Positions 15,853 through 24,812 of a stretch of 64,000 bases of DNA are shown one piece after another (position 1 is the stretch's first letter; every line of letters starts with the position of its first letter). The position numbers and the translations under genes were made by a program. The notes below the pieces were generated by a model, which worked only from the letters and a program-made list of their open reading frames with translations, made no database searches and was not told where the DNA came from. The stretch comes from Carboxydothermus hydrogenoformans Z-2901. GTDB taxonomy: Bacteria > Bacillota > Z-2901 > Carboxydothermales > Carboxydothermaceae. The stretch lies in the NCBI RefSeq assembly GCF_000012865.1, contig NC_007503.1, positions 124,001 through 188,000 of the forward strand, written 5' to 3'.

Positions 15853-16778
15853 CCACAAGGGAAGCATACGGAAAGGCCCTGGTTGAATTGGGGCAGGAAA
15901 ACCCGAAAATCGTTGTTTTAGATGCGGACTTATCTAAGTCCACGAAAACCTCCGATTTTGCCAAAGCTTTTCCCGAGAGATTTTTTAACATGGGCATTGC
16001 TGAGCAAAATTTAATGGGGGTTGCTGCCGGTCTTTCTACGGTGGGGAAAATACCCTTTGCCAGTACCTTTGCGGTGTTTGCGGCGGGCAGAGCGTTTGAA
16101 ATAATTCGAAACAGTATCTGTTACCCGAAGCTCAATGTGAAAATTGCTGCTACCCATGCGGGTTTAACGGTGGGGGAAGACGGAGCTTCCCACCAGGCAA
16201 TAGAAGATCTGGCTTTGATGCGGGTTTTACCCAATATGCAGGTATTTGTACCCGCCGATGCCGCCCAGACCCGTGCTATTGTAAAAAAAGCTGCGGAAAT
16301 AGAGGGTCCGGTTTACATCCGTCTTGGCCGTTCCGGGGTGCCGGAGGTGTTTTCGCCAGATATTCGGTTTGAACCGGGGCGGGGTACGGTGCTTAAAGAA
16401 GGTAAAGATGTAACTATAGTTGCTCTCGGGATTATGACGGCCAAAGCGTTAGAGGCAGCTAAGATGTTAGAGGCAGAAGGCATCGCGGCAAGGGTTGTGG
16501 ACATGGCAAGCCTTAAGCCCATAGACCGGGAGCTTTTGGTGGAAAGCGCTCGACTTACGGGAGCTGTGGTAACGGCGGAGGAACATTCGGTTATTGGCGG
16601 ACTTGGCAGTGCGGTGGCGGAGGTTTTAAGCGAGGAGTATCCGATACCGGTGGTAAAAGTAGGAGTTAATGATGTGTTTGGGGAGTCGGGAACTCCGCAA
16701 GCGCTTTTGGAAAAATACGGCTTAACCGCCAGGGACGTTGTAGCGGCGGTGCAAAAAGCGTTAACCTTAAAAAGGTAA
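15840..16778 (+). CDS. Transketolase, C-terminal subunit
   Basis: 312 residues covering the pyrimidine-binding and C-terminal domains: [19 protein letters not shown] carries the conserved TPP-activating glutamate, followed by [18 protein letters not shown] 15840 lies inside the upstream gene (13-bp overlap) after GTGGGGAGGG. The two subunits are co-translated and must assemble for activity. Confidence 0.93.
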
Positions 16779-16784
16779 CTCCGG

Positions 16785-16838
16785 GGACGGTTCTGAGAAC
16801 ATCCATTTTCCGCTCACGAACCGTCCTTTAATTTTTTT
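16785..16838 (+). repeat. REP-like hairpin element, copy B, also a likely terminator
   Basis: GGACGGTTC (16785-16793) pairs with GAACCGTCC (16818-16826); the stem extends through TGAG/CTCA with one bulged C. A T-rich run (16827-16838) follows, so this copy can serve as the transketolase terminator. Same family as the hairpins at 7229 and 46141. Confidence 0.65.
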
Positions 16839-16902
16839 GCTTAAAAACAAGGAAAAAGCCATAACTTTGTCGAATAAAAAAAGGATGAAAGCGGGGGATA
16901 TG

Positions 16903-17583
16903 ATGCTGCAGCTTTTTAATGTAACAAAAATCTATCCCGGAAGCATTAAAGCGTTAAGCGATGTTAGTTTTAAAGTAAACAAAGGTGAATTTGTTTTTTT
17001 AGTGGGAAACAGTGGTGCCGGTAAATCCACCTTGTTAAAACTTATCACCCGGGAAGAGCTTCCGACCCACGGACAAATTTTAGTCAACGGGAAAAACATC
17101 GTGCGTTTACGGGGCCGGGAAATACCCTTATACCGGCGGAAGATTGGTATGGTTTTCCAGGACTTTCGCCTTTTACCCAATAAAACTGCTTTTGAAAACG
17201 TAGCGTTTGCTTTAGAAATTTGCGGACTTTCGGGAAAGCAAATTAAGGAGCGTTCGCTGTATGCCCTGGAACGGGTGGGGATGGCCAAAAAAGCGGACCG
17301 TTTTCCGGCAGAGCTTTCCGGAGGAGAAGCGCAAAGGGTGGCGATTGCCCGGGCCATTGTTAATAACCCCGTCCTGCTTTTAGCCGATGAGCCCACGGGC
17401 AATTTGGACCCGGAAAATTCTTTAGCAATTATCAATCTGCTAAAAGAGATAAATTATACAGGAACTACGGTGATTATTGCTACCCATGATGCTTTTATCG
17501 TTGATTCGTTAAAGCAACGGGTTATAGCATTAAAGGACGGCAAAATAGTACGGGACGAAGAAAGCGGGGCTTATGCTGGATGA
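16903..17583 (+). CDS. ftsE: Cell division ATP-binding protein FtsE
   Basis: 226 residues, ABC ATPase with Walker A GNSGAGKSTLLKL, signature LSGGEAQRVAIARAI, Walker B LLLADEPTGNLDP and H-loop ATHDAF. With FtsX it forms a transporter-like complex that signals ATP hydrolysis to a cell-wall hydrolase. I take ATG 16903, five nt after GGGGG; ATG 16900 is next to it and the frame is open back to 16837. Confidence 0.95.
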   Translation: MLQLFNVTKIYPGSIKALSDVSFKVNKGEFVFLVGNSGAGKSTLLKLITREELPTHGQILVNGKNIVRLRGREIPLYRRKIGMVFQDFRLLPNKTAFENVAFALEICGLSGKQIKERSLYALERVGMAKKADRFPAELSGGEAQRVAIARAIVNNPVLLLADEPTGNLDPENSLAIINLLKEINYTGTTVIIATHDAFIVDSLKQRVIALKDGKIVRDEESGAYAG

Positions 17584-18467
17584 GTTTAAACCTATTGTCG
17601 TACTACTTTAAAGAAGCATTTAAATCGATTTTTCGCAACAGTTTTTTAAGCCTTGCTTCGGTGATGGTGGTTTTTATTACCATTTTTATTTTAGGGGTAG
17701 CGGTTTTGTTAATCATTAACGCCGGCTATCTGGCCGATACTCTCCAGAATCAGTTAGAAATCTACGCTTATTTAAAAACGGGAGATGTTTCGATAGATAC
17801 CCGCGCGTTAGAAGATAAGATAAAAGCCATTGAAGGAGTTGCCTCGGTAAAGTTTATTCCCAAAGAAGAGGGACTACGAAAAATAAAAGAAAAATTGGGC
17901 GATAGGGCTGATATTTTAGCAGGGATTGAGGAGCGAAATCCCCTGCCGGATGCGTATTTGATTAAAACCAAACGGCCCGAAGATGTGCCGATCGTGGGTA
18001 AAAAACTTGCCACCTTTCCGGAGTTTGAGACAGTAAAATACGGCCAGGGGATTGTGGAAAAGCTTTTAAAGGTAACCACGATGTTAAAAATTTTTGGACT
18101 GGGGATTATTTCCCTTTTTGGATTCGGGGCAGTATTGTTAATCATGACCACCATTCGCCTGGCTATTTTTTCCCGGCGCAAAGAGATCGAAATTGCCCGT
18201 ATCCTTGGGGCTACCAACTGGTTTGTGCGGATGCCGTTTATCATTGAAGGTACTTTTTTGGGGCTTACCGGAAGTTTATTTGCTGCAGTTTTGGTGGCTA
18301 TAGGTTACTACTCATTATTATTAAAGGTAAGTAAAGCATTACCTTTTTTGGTACTGTTTCGGGACCAGCAGTGGTTAACCTTAACCTTTGCAGCTCTTGT
18401 GGGAAGTGGCGGCATCCTTGGACTTTTAGGTAGCATTCTTTCCCTCAATAAATACCTCAAATTTTAG
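17580..18467 (+). CDS. ftsX: Cell division protein FtsX
   Basis: 295 residues. One N-terminal membrane helix (about 20-45), an extracellular loop domain (about 50-165, containing the [16 protein letters not shown] stretch) and three C-terminal helices fit FtsX. The loop normally contacts a coiled-coil peptidase such as the product of the next gene. It overlaps ftsE by 4 bp. Confidence 0.95.
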   Translation: MSLNLLSYYFKEAFKSIFRNSFLSLASVMVVFITIFILGVAVLLIINAGYLADTLQNQLEIYAYLKTGDVSIDTRALEDKIKAIEGVASVKFIPKEEGLRKIKEKLGDRADILAGIEERNPLPDAYLIKTKRPEDVPIVGKKLATFPEFETVKYGQGIVEKLLKVTTMLKIFGLGIISLFGFGAVLLIMTTIRLAIFSRRKEIEIARILGATNWFVRMPFIIEGTFLGLTGSLFAAVLVAIGYYSLLLKVSKALPFLVLFRDQQWLTLTFAALVGSGGILGLLGSILSLNKYLKF

Positions 18468-18477
18468 GAGGGATAGG

Positions 18478-19593
18478 GTGAAGAAAAAAATTCTGGCGGT
18501 AGTTTTAACCTTTTTACTATTATCTACAACTTCCCTTACTTACGCTGAAAGCTTAACTACCAAGTTAAAAAAGACCCGGCAAAAAATTGCCGTGACAAAA
18601 AAGAAAATTGAAGAACGAAAACTTGATATTAAAAATTATGCCGATGAAATTGCACGGTTGGATGCGGAAGTGGAAAAGCACGAACAGCAGCTTTTGGCTG
18701 TTTCCCGGGATTTGAGTGAAATAAAACGAAAGATTACGGCAACCGAGGAAGAGCTGGCTAAAACCGAAGAATTGTTAAAAACCAATAACGAACTATTTGA
18801 AAAAAGGTTAAAAGATTTTTACCAAAACGGAACGGTTACCTACCTGGAAATCCTGTTTCAAGCGGAAAATATTTTTGACTTTTTAAACCGCCTGGAATTT
18901 ATGAGCCGGATAATTGAGCAGGATATTCAACTTTTAAACGATATTACCAAGCAAAAGAAGCTACTGGAAGAGTTAAGAGAACAGCTTTTACACCAAAAAA
19001 ATGAGCTTTCCCTCTTAAAACAAAAAGAAGAAGAAGCCCAGAAAAGTTTATTAGCTGCTCAGGAGGAAAAGGTGCAGTTAATCGAGCTTGCTAAAAATGA
19101 TGTAGCCCGTTACCAGCAGGAAGTGGAAAGGTTGGAAGAGGAAGAACAAAAGTTAATCCAGGAAATCGTCCGGCAGCGGCAGAAGTCCCGGCCTTCCATG
19201 GGTAGCGGTATCTTTAAGTGGCCGGTGGATGGGTATTACAATATTTCCTCGGGCTTTGGGATGCGGTTTCATCCCATCTTAAAAGTTAACCGGATGCACC
19301 AGGGGATTGACATCCCCGCACCTACGGGTACCGATGTTTTAGCGGCCCAGACGGGGGAAGTGATTTATGCCGGAACCATGAAGGGTTACGGTAAGGTTAT
19401 AATTGTAGACCATGGTGGCGGTGTTTCCACGTTGTATGCCCATCTTTCCGCTATCAGGGTTTCCGTTGGCCAGCGGGTGGAAAAAGGCGAACATATAGGT
19501 GATGTGGGCAGTACCGGTTTATCTTCCGGCCCGCACCTTCACTTCGGAGTTCTTGTAAACGGTGAATATGTAAATCCAATGCAGTACCTGTAA
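18478..19593 (+). CDS. Coiled-coil M23 family murein hydrolase (EnvC/PcsB-like)
   Basis: 371 residues: signal peptide (1-24, ending TYA), a long charged coiled coil (about 25-240) and a C-terminal M23 LytM domain (about 245-371). The domain has [14 protein letters not shown] and HLHFG as zinc ligands, so it appears catalytically complete. The coiled coil plus the position 10 nt after ftsX mark it as the hydrolase activated by FtsEX. GTG 18478 follows GGAGGGATAGG. Confidence 0.92.
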   Translation: MKKKILAVVLTFLLLSTTSLTYAESLTTKLKKTRQKIAVTKKKIEERKLDIKNYADEIARLDAEVEKHEQQLLAVSRDLSEIKRKITATEEELAKTEELLKTNNELFEKRLKDFYQNGTVTYLEILFQAENIFDFLNRLEFMSRIIEQDIQLLNDITKQKKLLEELREQLLHQKNELSLLKQKEEEAQKSLLAAQEEKVQLIELAKNDVARYQQEVERLEEEEQKLIQEIVRQRQKSRPSMGSGIFKWPVDGYYNISSGFGMRFHPILKVNRMHQGIDIPAPTGTDVLAAQTGEVIYAGTMKGYGKVIIVDHGGGVSTLYAHLSAIRVSVGQRVEKGEHIGDVGSTGLSSGPHLHFGVLVNGEYVNPMQYL

Positions 19594-19595
19594 AA

Positions 19596-19620
19596 GGCAC
19601 GGATTATCCCGTGTCTTTTC
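19596..19620 (+). terminator. Intrinsic terminator after the M23 gene
   Basis: GGCACGG (19596-19602) pairs with CCGTGTC (19609-19615) with one G-U pair, followed by TTTTC. Confidence 0.7.
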
Positions 19621-19709
19621 TTTGTATGTAGCATATCTTGGAGAAAAGTGATAGTATAATATTATTAATGCATTTACAAACTAAAGCAGCGGCTGTGAGG
19701 TGCATGTAA

Positions 19710-20843
19710 TTGTCCAGGAAAAAAATTATTGCTTTAGTAGTGGTTGTCTTCTTACTCTGGGGGATATTTTCGTTAGCCGGTTTATTCTGGAAAAAGAGCG
19801 GGGATAAGATAGAGACTTTACTTACGGTAATTGCTTTAATTAAAAGCCAGTATTATCAGCCGGTTTCTACCGAAAAACTTATAAACGGTGCAATAAAAGG
19901 TATGGTCGAAGGCCTGGACGACCCGTATTCGACTTATCTTGATCCCGAACAATTTAAACACTTAAACGAGCAAATTACCGGAACTTTTGGCGGTGTAGGG
20001 TTGATTGTGACGATGGAAGAAAATCATATTGTGGTGGTAAAGCCCATTCCCGATACTCCCGCCGCCAAGGCCGGTATCAAGGCGGGGGATATCATTGTAA
20101 ACATTTCCGGCAGGGATACCAAAGGGATGGACCTGGACACGGCGGTTAGTTTAATGCGAGGTCCGGTGGGAACCCGGGTGGAAGTAGGAATATTGCGACC
20201 CGGTGAAAAAGAAACCCGGATGTTTACGTTGGTTCGAGAAAATATTACCATTCCCACCGTGGAAAGCAAAATGTTAGATGACAAGATAGGCTATATTATG
20301 TTATCCCAGTTTACCGAAAACTCACCCCAAGCGGTGCGAAAAGCAATCGGAGATTTAAAGAAAAAAGGGATGAAAGGCTTAATTTTTGATTTACGGGACA
20401 ATCCCGGGGGAGAGCTTAAGGCTGCGGTTGAGATTGCTGATATTTTTGTTCCCCGGGGAAAAACTATTGTGTATGTGGATTACCGGAATCAGCCGGATGA
20501 AGAGGAAAAGGCAGAGGTGCCGGAGTTAGGAATTCCGGTGGTGGTTCTTGTAAACGGGGGCAGCGCCAGTGCTTCGGAAATTGTGGCCGGTGCTCTGAAA
20601 GATTGGGGAGTGGCGGTTTTGGTTGGGGAAAAAACTTTCGGGAAGGGTGTGGTGCAATCAATCTTCAGGTTACCGGGAAATGCCGGTTTAAAGCTAACCG
20701 TAGCCCGTTACTTAACTCCCAAGAAGCATGACATCAACAAAAAAGGCATCATGCCGGATGTAGTAGTAAAACAGCCGGCGGGAAGCAAGGAAGACCGGCA
20801 GCTCTTAAAAGCCAAAGAAATATTGGCGGAAAAGATTAAATAA
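19710..20843 (+). CDS. Carboxy-terminal processing protease (S41)
   Basis: 377 residues. An N-terminal membrane anchor (6-27), a PDZ domain (about 90-165, GTFGGVGLIVTMEENHIVVV onward) and an S41 peptidase core. The catalytic serine is in NGGSASASEIVAGA and the lysine in FGKGVVQS. CtpB-type enzymes cut regulatory proteins at the membrane; in B. subtilis CtpB acts in the sigma-K checkpoint. TTG 19710 follows GTGAGGTG. A TATAAT box at 19655-19660 suggests a separate promoter, but no good -35 is seen. Confidence 0.93.
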   Translation: MSRKKIIALVVVVFLLWGIFSLAGLFWKKSGDKIETLLTVIALIKSQYYQPVSTEKLINGAIKGMVEGLDDPYSTYLDPEQFKHLNEQITGTFGGVGLIVTMEENHIVVVKPIPDTPAAKAGIKAGDIIVNISGRDTKGMDLDTAVSLMRGPVGTRVEVGILRPGEKETRMFTLVRENITIPTVESKMLDDKIGYIMLSQFTENSPQAVRKAIGDLKKKGMKGLIFDLRDNPGGELKAAVEIADIFVPRGKTIVYVDYRNQPDEEEKAEVPELGIPVVVLVNGGSASASEIVAGALKDWGVAVLVGEKTFGKGVVQSIFRLPGNAGLKLTVARYLTPKKHDINKKGIMPDVVVKQPAGSKEDRQLLKAKEILAEKIK

Positions 20844-20856
20844 GCGAGGGGCTTTC

Positions 20857-22077
20857 ATGATTTGGGTGAAATTAGCTGGTAATACCCTTTATACCGTGTT
20901 TTTAGCTTTAATGGAAAATCCGGTATTCTGGCTGTTAGTTTTAATTATTGCTTTGCAGTATTCCCGCATCTCGGGAAAATTTATCCTGTCAATGGATGTG
21001 ATTTACGATACTTTAAAAGCTACTGCCCACGGCATAATTGGCGGAATGGCTGGAAGTTTGGTTTTGGTGTTTCTCGGGATTGCTTTAAATGAGGCAGGCC
21101 TTAGCTATCTTTGGCCTCTGGCTATTTTGTTTATGCTTATAAATCCCCGCTTTTTGTGTTTTTCCTATGCCGGTGGAGTTGTTTCCTTGGCCTACTTAAT
21201 TTTTGGCTTTCCCAAAGTAAATGTAGCGCAAATTGCAGCTTTAGTGGGAGTACTGCATTTAGTGGAAAGCGTCTTAATTTTAATAGGAGGGCATTTGGGG
21301 GCAAAGCCGGAGTATTTTAAAATAAAAACAGGACAAATTGTCGGGGGCTTTGTTTTGCAGCGGTTTTGGCCAATACCCCTGGCTGCTTTAGTGGTGGTGA
21401 ACCAAGTCCCGGGGGTGTCCGGCGGAATTCAGATGCCGGACTGGTGGCCGCTTATAAAAAGCAGTGAAGTTGCACCGAATCTTATGTATTCCTTGATTCC
21501 TGTGGTGGCGGGATTGGGTTACGGTGATATGGTGCTTACCCGCTACCCCGAAGAAAAAAGTAGACTATCTTCCCTGTATCTTGGGATATATAGTGTAAGT
21601 TTAATTATTCTGGCGGTGCTGGCTATGAAACTTAGCTTTTTAACCTGGCTTGCTGCAGTTTTTATGCCTTTAGGGCATGAAGCGGTAATTTACCTGGGAA
21701 GAAAACTTGAAGAAGGTAAACCTATTTTTGTAAATCCCGAAAATGGTATCGGGGTAATGGTTTTAGGGGTCAGGGCCGGGTCGATAGCCGATGCAGCGGG
21801 ACTCAGAACGGGGGATGTGATTTTAACGGTAAATGGAATTTATATTCACTCGCCGGAAGAACTTTTCCGGGAACTTACCTATGCCTACGGAATGGTACCT
21901 TTGGAAGTATCCCGCAGGGGCAGCCACCGCATTGAAACCTTATATTTAAAAAAGTCTTTTTTCCCGGTGGATGTGGGAATCATGACTGCTCCTTCGCCTT
22001 ATGATCCTTATATCGATTTAACTCAAAAAAGTACAGGGGTTTTTACCAAAATATGGAACAGATTCAAGGGCAGTTAA
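20857..22077 (+). CDS. minJ: MinJ-like multispanning PDZ protein
   Basis: 406 residues. Six to eight membrane helices (about 1-285) are followed by a PDZ domain (about 300-365: GVMVLGVRAGSIADAAGLRT and GDVILTVNG). This is the plan of B. subtilis MinJ (YvjD), which bridges DivIVA and MinCD at poles and septum. MinJ is also encoded near ftsEX and ctpB there, so gene order supports the call. It starts 13 nt after the protease gene. No minCD or divIVA lies in the window. Confidence 0.8.
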   Translation: MIWVKLAGNTLYTVFLALMENPVFWLLVLIIALQYSRISGKFILSMDVIYDTLKATAHGIIGGMAGSLVLVFLGIALNEAGLSYLWPLAILFMLINPRFLCFSYAGGVVSLAYLIFGFPKVNVAQIAALVGVLHLVESVLILIGGHLGAKPEYFKIKTGQIVGGFVLQRFWPIPLAALVVVNQVPGVSGGIQMPDWWPLIKSSEVAPNLMYSLIPVVAGLGYGDMVLTRYPEEKSRLSSLYLGIYSVSLIILAVLAMKLSFLTWLAAVFMPLGHEAVIYLGRKLEEGKPIFVNPENGIGVMVLGVRAGSIADAAGLRTGDVILTVNGIYIHSPEELFRELTYAYGMVPLEVSRRGSHRIETLYLKKSFFPVDVGIMTAPSPYDPYIDLTQKSTGVFTKIWNRFKGS

Positions 22078-22156
22078 AAAGTTATAAATTTTGTAGATAA
22101 TAACCCTTCTCTTTGATATAATAAGTTTAAACAAAAGTTGGGAGCGTGGGATTTTC

Positions 22157-22768
22157 ATGACGGAATTTAATACCCCCTTAGGTACGGTAATTATTGAAAA
22201 ACACGAAAAGGGTGATACGTTAGCCAATCTTGACATAGACCCGGGCTTATCCAATTTCCGTCCCTACCGGCGGCAAAAAGAAGCATTAATCGATATTGCC
22301 AACCAGCCCCAGGGGTGGGTGGTGATTGCCAGGCTTGATAATAAAATTGTCGGATATGTTACCTTTCATCCCCCCGATGAATTTACCCGGTGGGGTAAAG
22401 CCCGTCTACCCTTCTTGCTGGAAATGGGAGCCATAGAGATAACACCGGACCTAAGGGGAACGGGACTGGCGCGTAAGCTTTTAACCGAAGCTTTTTCCGA
22501 TCCGGTTTTGGAAAAATATATCGTGATGTCTACCGAATATTACTGGCATTGGGACTTAAAAAATAAAGGGATGGATATCTGGACGTACCAAAAAATGTTG
22601 GAAAACCTGTTTTCCAGTGCCGCAGGGATGGAGAGGGTTTATACCGATGACCCGGAAATTACTTCCCATCCTGCTAACATGTTGATGGTGCGCTTTGGCA
22701 AGGAGTTGACTCCGGAGCAAATAGAGCAGTTTGAAATATTAAGGTATGCGGGGAAGAAAATGTTTTAG
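22157..22768 (+). CDS. acuA: AcuA protein lysine acetyltransferase (GNAT)
   Basis: 203 residues, a GNAT fold with the acetyl-CoA loop around EITPDLRGTGLARKLLTEAF (about 94-113). In B. subtilis AcuA acetylates and inactivates acetyl-CoA synthetase, and AcuC reverses this. The acuA-acuB-acuC order here matches the acu operon, so the call rests on both domain and context. ATG 22157 follows GGGAGCGTGGG. No acetyl-CoA synthetase gene is in the window. Confidence 0.88.
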   Translation: MTEFNTPLGTVIIEKHEKGDTLANLDIDPGLSNFRPYRRQKEALIDIANQPQGWVVIARLDNKIVGYVTFHPPDEFTRWGKARLPFLLEMGAIEITPDLRGTGLARKLLTEAFSDPVLEKYIVMSTEYYWHWDLKNKGMDIWTYQKMLENLFSSAAGMERVYTDDPEITSHPANMLMVRFGKELTPEQIEQFEILRYAGKKMF

Positions 22769-22797
22769 GGAAAGGGTTTACTTTCCCTAAAAATTTT
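22763..22797 (+). terminator. Terminator-like hairpin between acuA and acuB
   Basis: A 12-bp stem TTTTAGGGAAAG (22763-22774) / CTTTCCCTAAAA (22781-22792) includes the acuA stop codon. The following T run is short (TTTTT at 22794-22798), so termination may be partial and acuBC could be read at lower level. Confidence 0.6.
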
Positions 22798-22842
22798 TAG
22801 GAAAAATTTACAGAAAATTTATAACATTAAGAGGTGGCGGGA

Positions 22843-23475
22843 ATGTTAGTTAAAGACATTATGACCCGGGAGCTAATTACAGTTAAAAGTACCGATACCA
22901 TCCGGGAGGCCATGGCTAAAGGCCATGAAAAACGCATCCGGCACTTGCCGGTGGTAGATGATGGAAAGTTGGTGGGGATAGTTTCGGACCGGGATTTGAG
23001 ATATGCCTGCCCTTCGCCTTTTACAGGAGAAAAAAATGGGGAATGCTGGCAAATTAAAGTGGGGGATATTATGCAAAAAAGGGTTGTTACTGCTCATCCC
23101 CTGGATCCTGTGGAAGAAGCAGCAAAAATGATGCTGGAAAACCGGGTAGGATGTCTTCCGGTACTTTTAGATGATGAGCTGGTAGGAATAATAACCCAGG
23201 GCGATATTGTCATGGCTTTTGCCGAGCTAATGGGGGTTTATAAAAGAAGTTCGCGGATTGAAGTCCAGGTTCCGGACCGGCCGGGAATGTTGGCCGAGGT
23301 TGCCCAAATTATGAAGGAACTAAATATTAATGTGGTGAGCGTGTTTTTGGCTCCAAAAACCGAAAATGGTCTTAAAACCCTTGTGATGCGGGTTGAAACG
23401 ATGAACACCAAACCAATCATTGACCGCATTCGGGCTAAAGGATTTACACTGATCAACCCCTTTGGCGAGGTATAA
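22843..23475 (+). CDS. acuB: AcuB: paired CBS domains plus ACT domain
   Basis: 210 residues. Two CBS domains (about 1-60 and 75-135: MLVKDIMTRELITVKSTDTI and VGDIMQKRVVTAHPLDPVEE) bind adenine nucleotides. An ACT domain (about 140-205, IEVQVPDRPGMLAEVAQIM) may bind an amino acid. It is thought to regulate the acetylation pair; the mechanism is unknown. ATG 22843 follows AGAGGTGG; an in-frame GTG at 22834 overlaps that site and is rejected. Confidence 0.88.
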   Translation: MLVKDIMTRELITVKSTDTIREAMAKGHEKRIRHLPVVDDGKLVGIVSDRDLRYACPSPFTGEKNGECWQIKVGDIMQKRVVTAHPLDPVEEAAKMMLENRVGCLPVLLDDELVGIITQGDIVMAFAELMGVYKRSSRIEVQVPDRPGMLAEVAQIMKELNINVVSVFLAPKTENGLKTLVMRVETMNTKPIIDRIRAKGFTLINPFGEV

Positions 23476-23479
23476 GTAA

Positions 23480-24631
23480 ATGAGCGGAAAGGCGTATTTA
23501 ATATACAGCGACGACTATTTAAGTTACCGCTTAGCGGAAGACCACCCCTTGAATCCCCAGCGGTATGCTTTAGCTGTGGAATTGATGAAAATAGCTGAAG
23601 TTTTAAAGGAGGAAGAAATAATCCCACCCCGTTCGGCTACGTTAAAAGAACTGTATTTGGTACACGACCCGGCTTATGTGGAAGCGGTAATGAATTTAAG
23701 TAAAAATCCGGAAAACGTGAACGGCAGCCGCTTTGGTCTGGGTTCGGAAGACAATCCGGTTTTTTCCGGGATGCACGAAGCAGCGGCGCTGGTGGCGGGG
23801 GGTTCAGCCCTGGGTGCGGAACTGATTTATGAAGGAGAAGCGGACCACGTTTTCAATATAGCGGGAGGGCTACACCATGCCCTTCGGGATGCTGCGTCGG
23901 GTTTTTGCATTTATAATGATTTAGCGGTAGCCATAGCCAAGTTCAGGGAAAAAGGACTCAAAGTGGCGTACGTAGACCTGGATGCCCACCATGGAGATGG
24001 GGTCCAGTGGCTTTTTTATAGTGACCCGGGGGTTTTAACCATATCTATTCATGAAACGGGAAGATATCTCTTCCCCGGTACCGGTTCGATAACCGAGTTA
24101 GGGGAAGGAGCGGCTTACGGCACCAAAATTAATATTCCTTTAGAGCCTTATACCGAAGATGATTCGTGGCTATGGGCTTTGGAGGAAATTGTTCCGGAGC
24201 TTATCAGAAAGTTTAAACCGGACATCCTGGTTACCCAGCACGGGTGTGATTCCCACCGCTTTGACCCTTTAACCCATTTAGCCAATACTACTTTGGCTTT
24301 TCAGGAATCGGCCAAGCTCTTACATGAATTAGCCCATGAAGTCTGCGGGGGACGCTGGCTTGCCGGCGGGGGCGGGGGATACGACTACTGGCGGGTGGTG
24401 CCCCGGGCCTGGACAATAGTTTGGGCTGAGATGACCGAGCGCTCTCTACCCTATGATGTTCCCGCCACTTTCTGGCGTAAATATGAGAGTAAAGCCGGGG
24501 TGTTTTTACCGAGAACTTTTTTAGATGAAGGAAGTTCCGGGATTCCGTTAGGGCGCCGGCGGGAAATTACTTCAAAAAACCAAAGGACGGTGGAAAGGTT
24601 AAAAAACGCTTTAACTCTCTTTTGGAGTTAA
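23480..24631 (+). CDS. acuC: AcuC class I/II-type lysine deacetylase
   Basis: 383 residues of the arginase/deacetylase fold. Zinc-site and charge-relay motifs are visible: DLDAHHGDGVQWLFY (metal ligands D and H), GGLHHALRDAASGFC, and the C-terminal GGGGYDYWRVVPRAW. It would remove acetyl groups from acetyl-CoA synthetase and perhaps other proteins. It follows acuB by 4 nt. Confidence 0.92.
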   Translation: MSGKAYLIYSDDYLSYRLAEDHPLNPQRYALAVELMKIAEVLKEEEIIPPRSATLKELYLVHDPAYVEAVMNLSKNPENVNGSRFGLGSEDNPVFSGMHEAAALVAGGSALGAELIYEGEADHVFNIAGGLHHALRDAASGFCIYNDLAVAIAKFREKGLKVAYVDLDAHHGDGVQWLFYSDPGVLTISIHETGRYLFPGTGSITELGEGAAYGTKINIPLEPYTEDDSWLWALEEIVPELIRKFKPDILVTQHGCDSHRFDPLTHLANTTLAFQESAKLLHELAHEVCGGRWLAGGGGGYDYWRVVPRAWTIVWAEMTERSLPYDVPATFWRKYESKAGVFLPRTFLDEGSSGIPLGRRREITSKNQRTVERLKNALTLFWS

Positions 24632-24642
24632 AGCATTTTTTT
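24608..24642 (+). terminator. Intrinsic terminator at the end of acuC
   Basis: GCTTTAACTC (24608-24617) pairs perfectly with GAGTTAAAGC (24625-24634), followed by seven T residues. The stem includes the acuC stop codon. Confidence 0.85.
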
Positions 24643-24746
24643 ATAAAAAGGAGGTTAGCAACAGTTGGAATTAATATTGCAAAAATAAAATTTAAAAAAT
24701 ATTTTGAAGACCGCCAGGACTTTCGGTAACCGCTTCAATTGGATTT

Positions 24747-24776
24747 ACCCAACTCTTAGAGGTTGGGTTTTTCTTT
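24747..24776 (+). terminator. Intrinsic terminator upstream of rtcB
   Basis: ACCCAAC-TC (24747-24755) pairs with GA-GGTTGGGT (24759-24768) with one bulge, then TTTTTCTTTT. No recognised gene lies between it and the acuC terminator, so it ends a short unassigned transcript or acts in the rtcB leader. Confidence 0.65.
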
Positions 24777-24812
24777 TGCCTCTGGTACAATTAAAATCTG
24801 GAGGTAATTTGT

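Noticed and set aside
16868-16874. Spo0A box before ftsE (TGTCGAA)
   Set aside because: A 7-mer is expected several times by chance in 64 kb on both strands, and there is no matching promoter architecture here.
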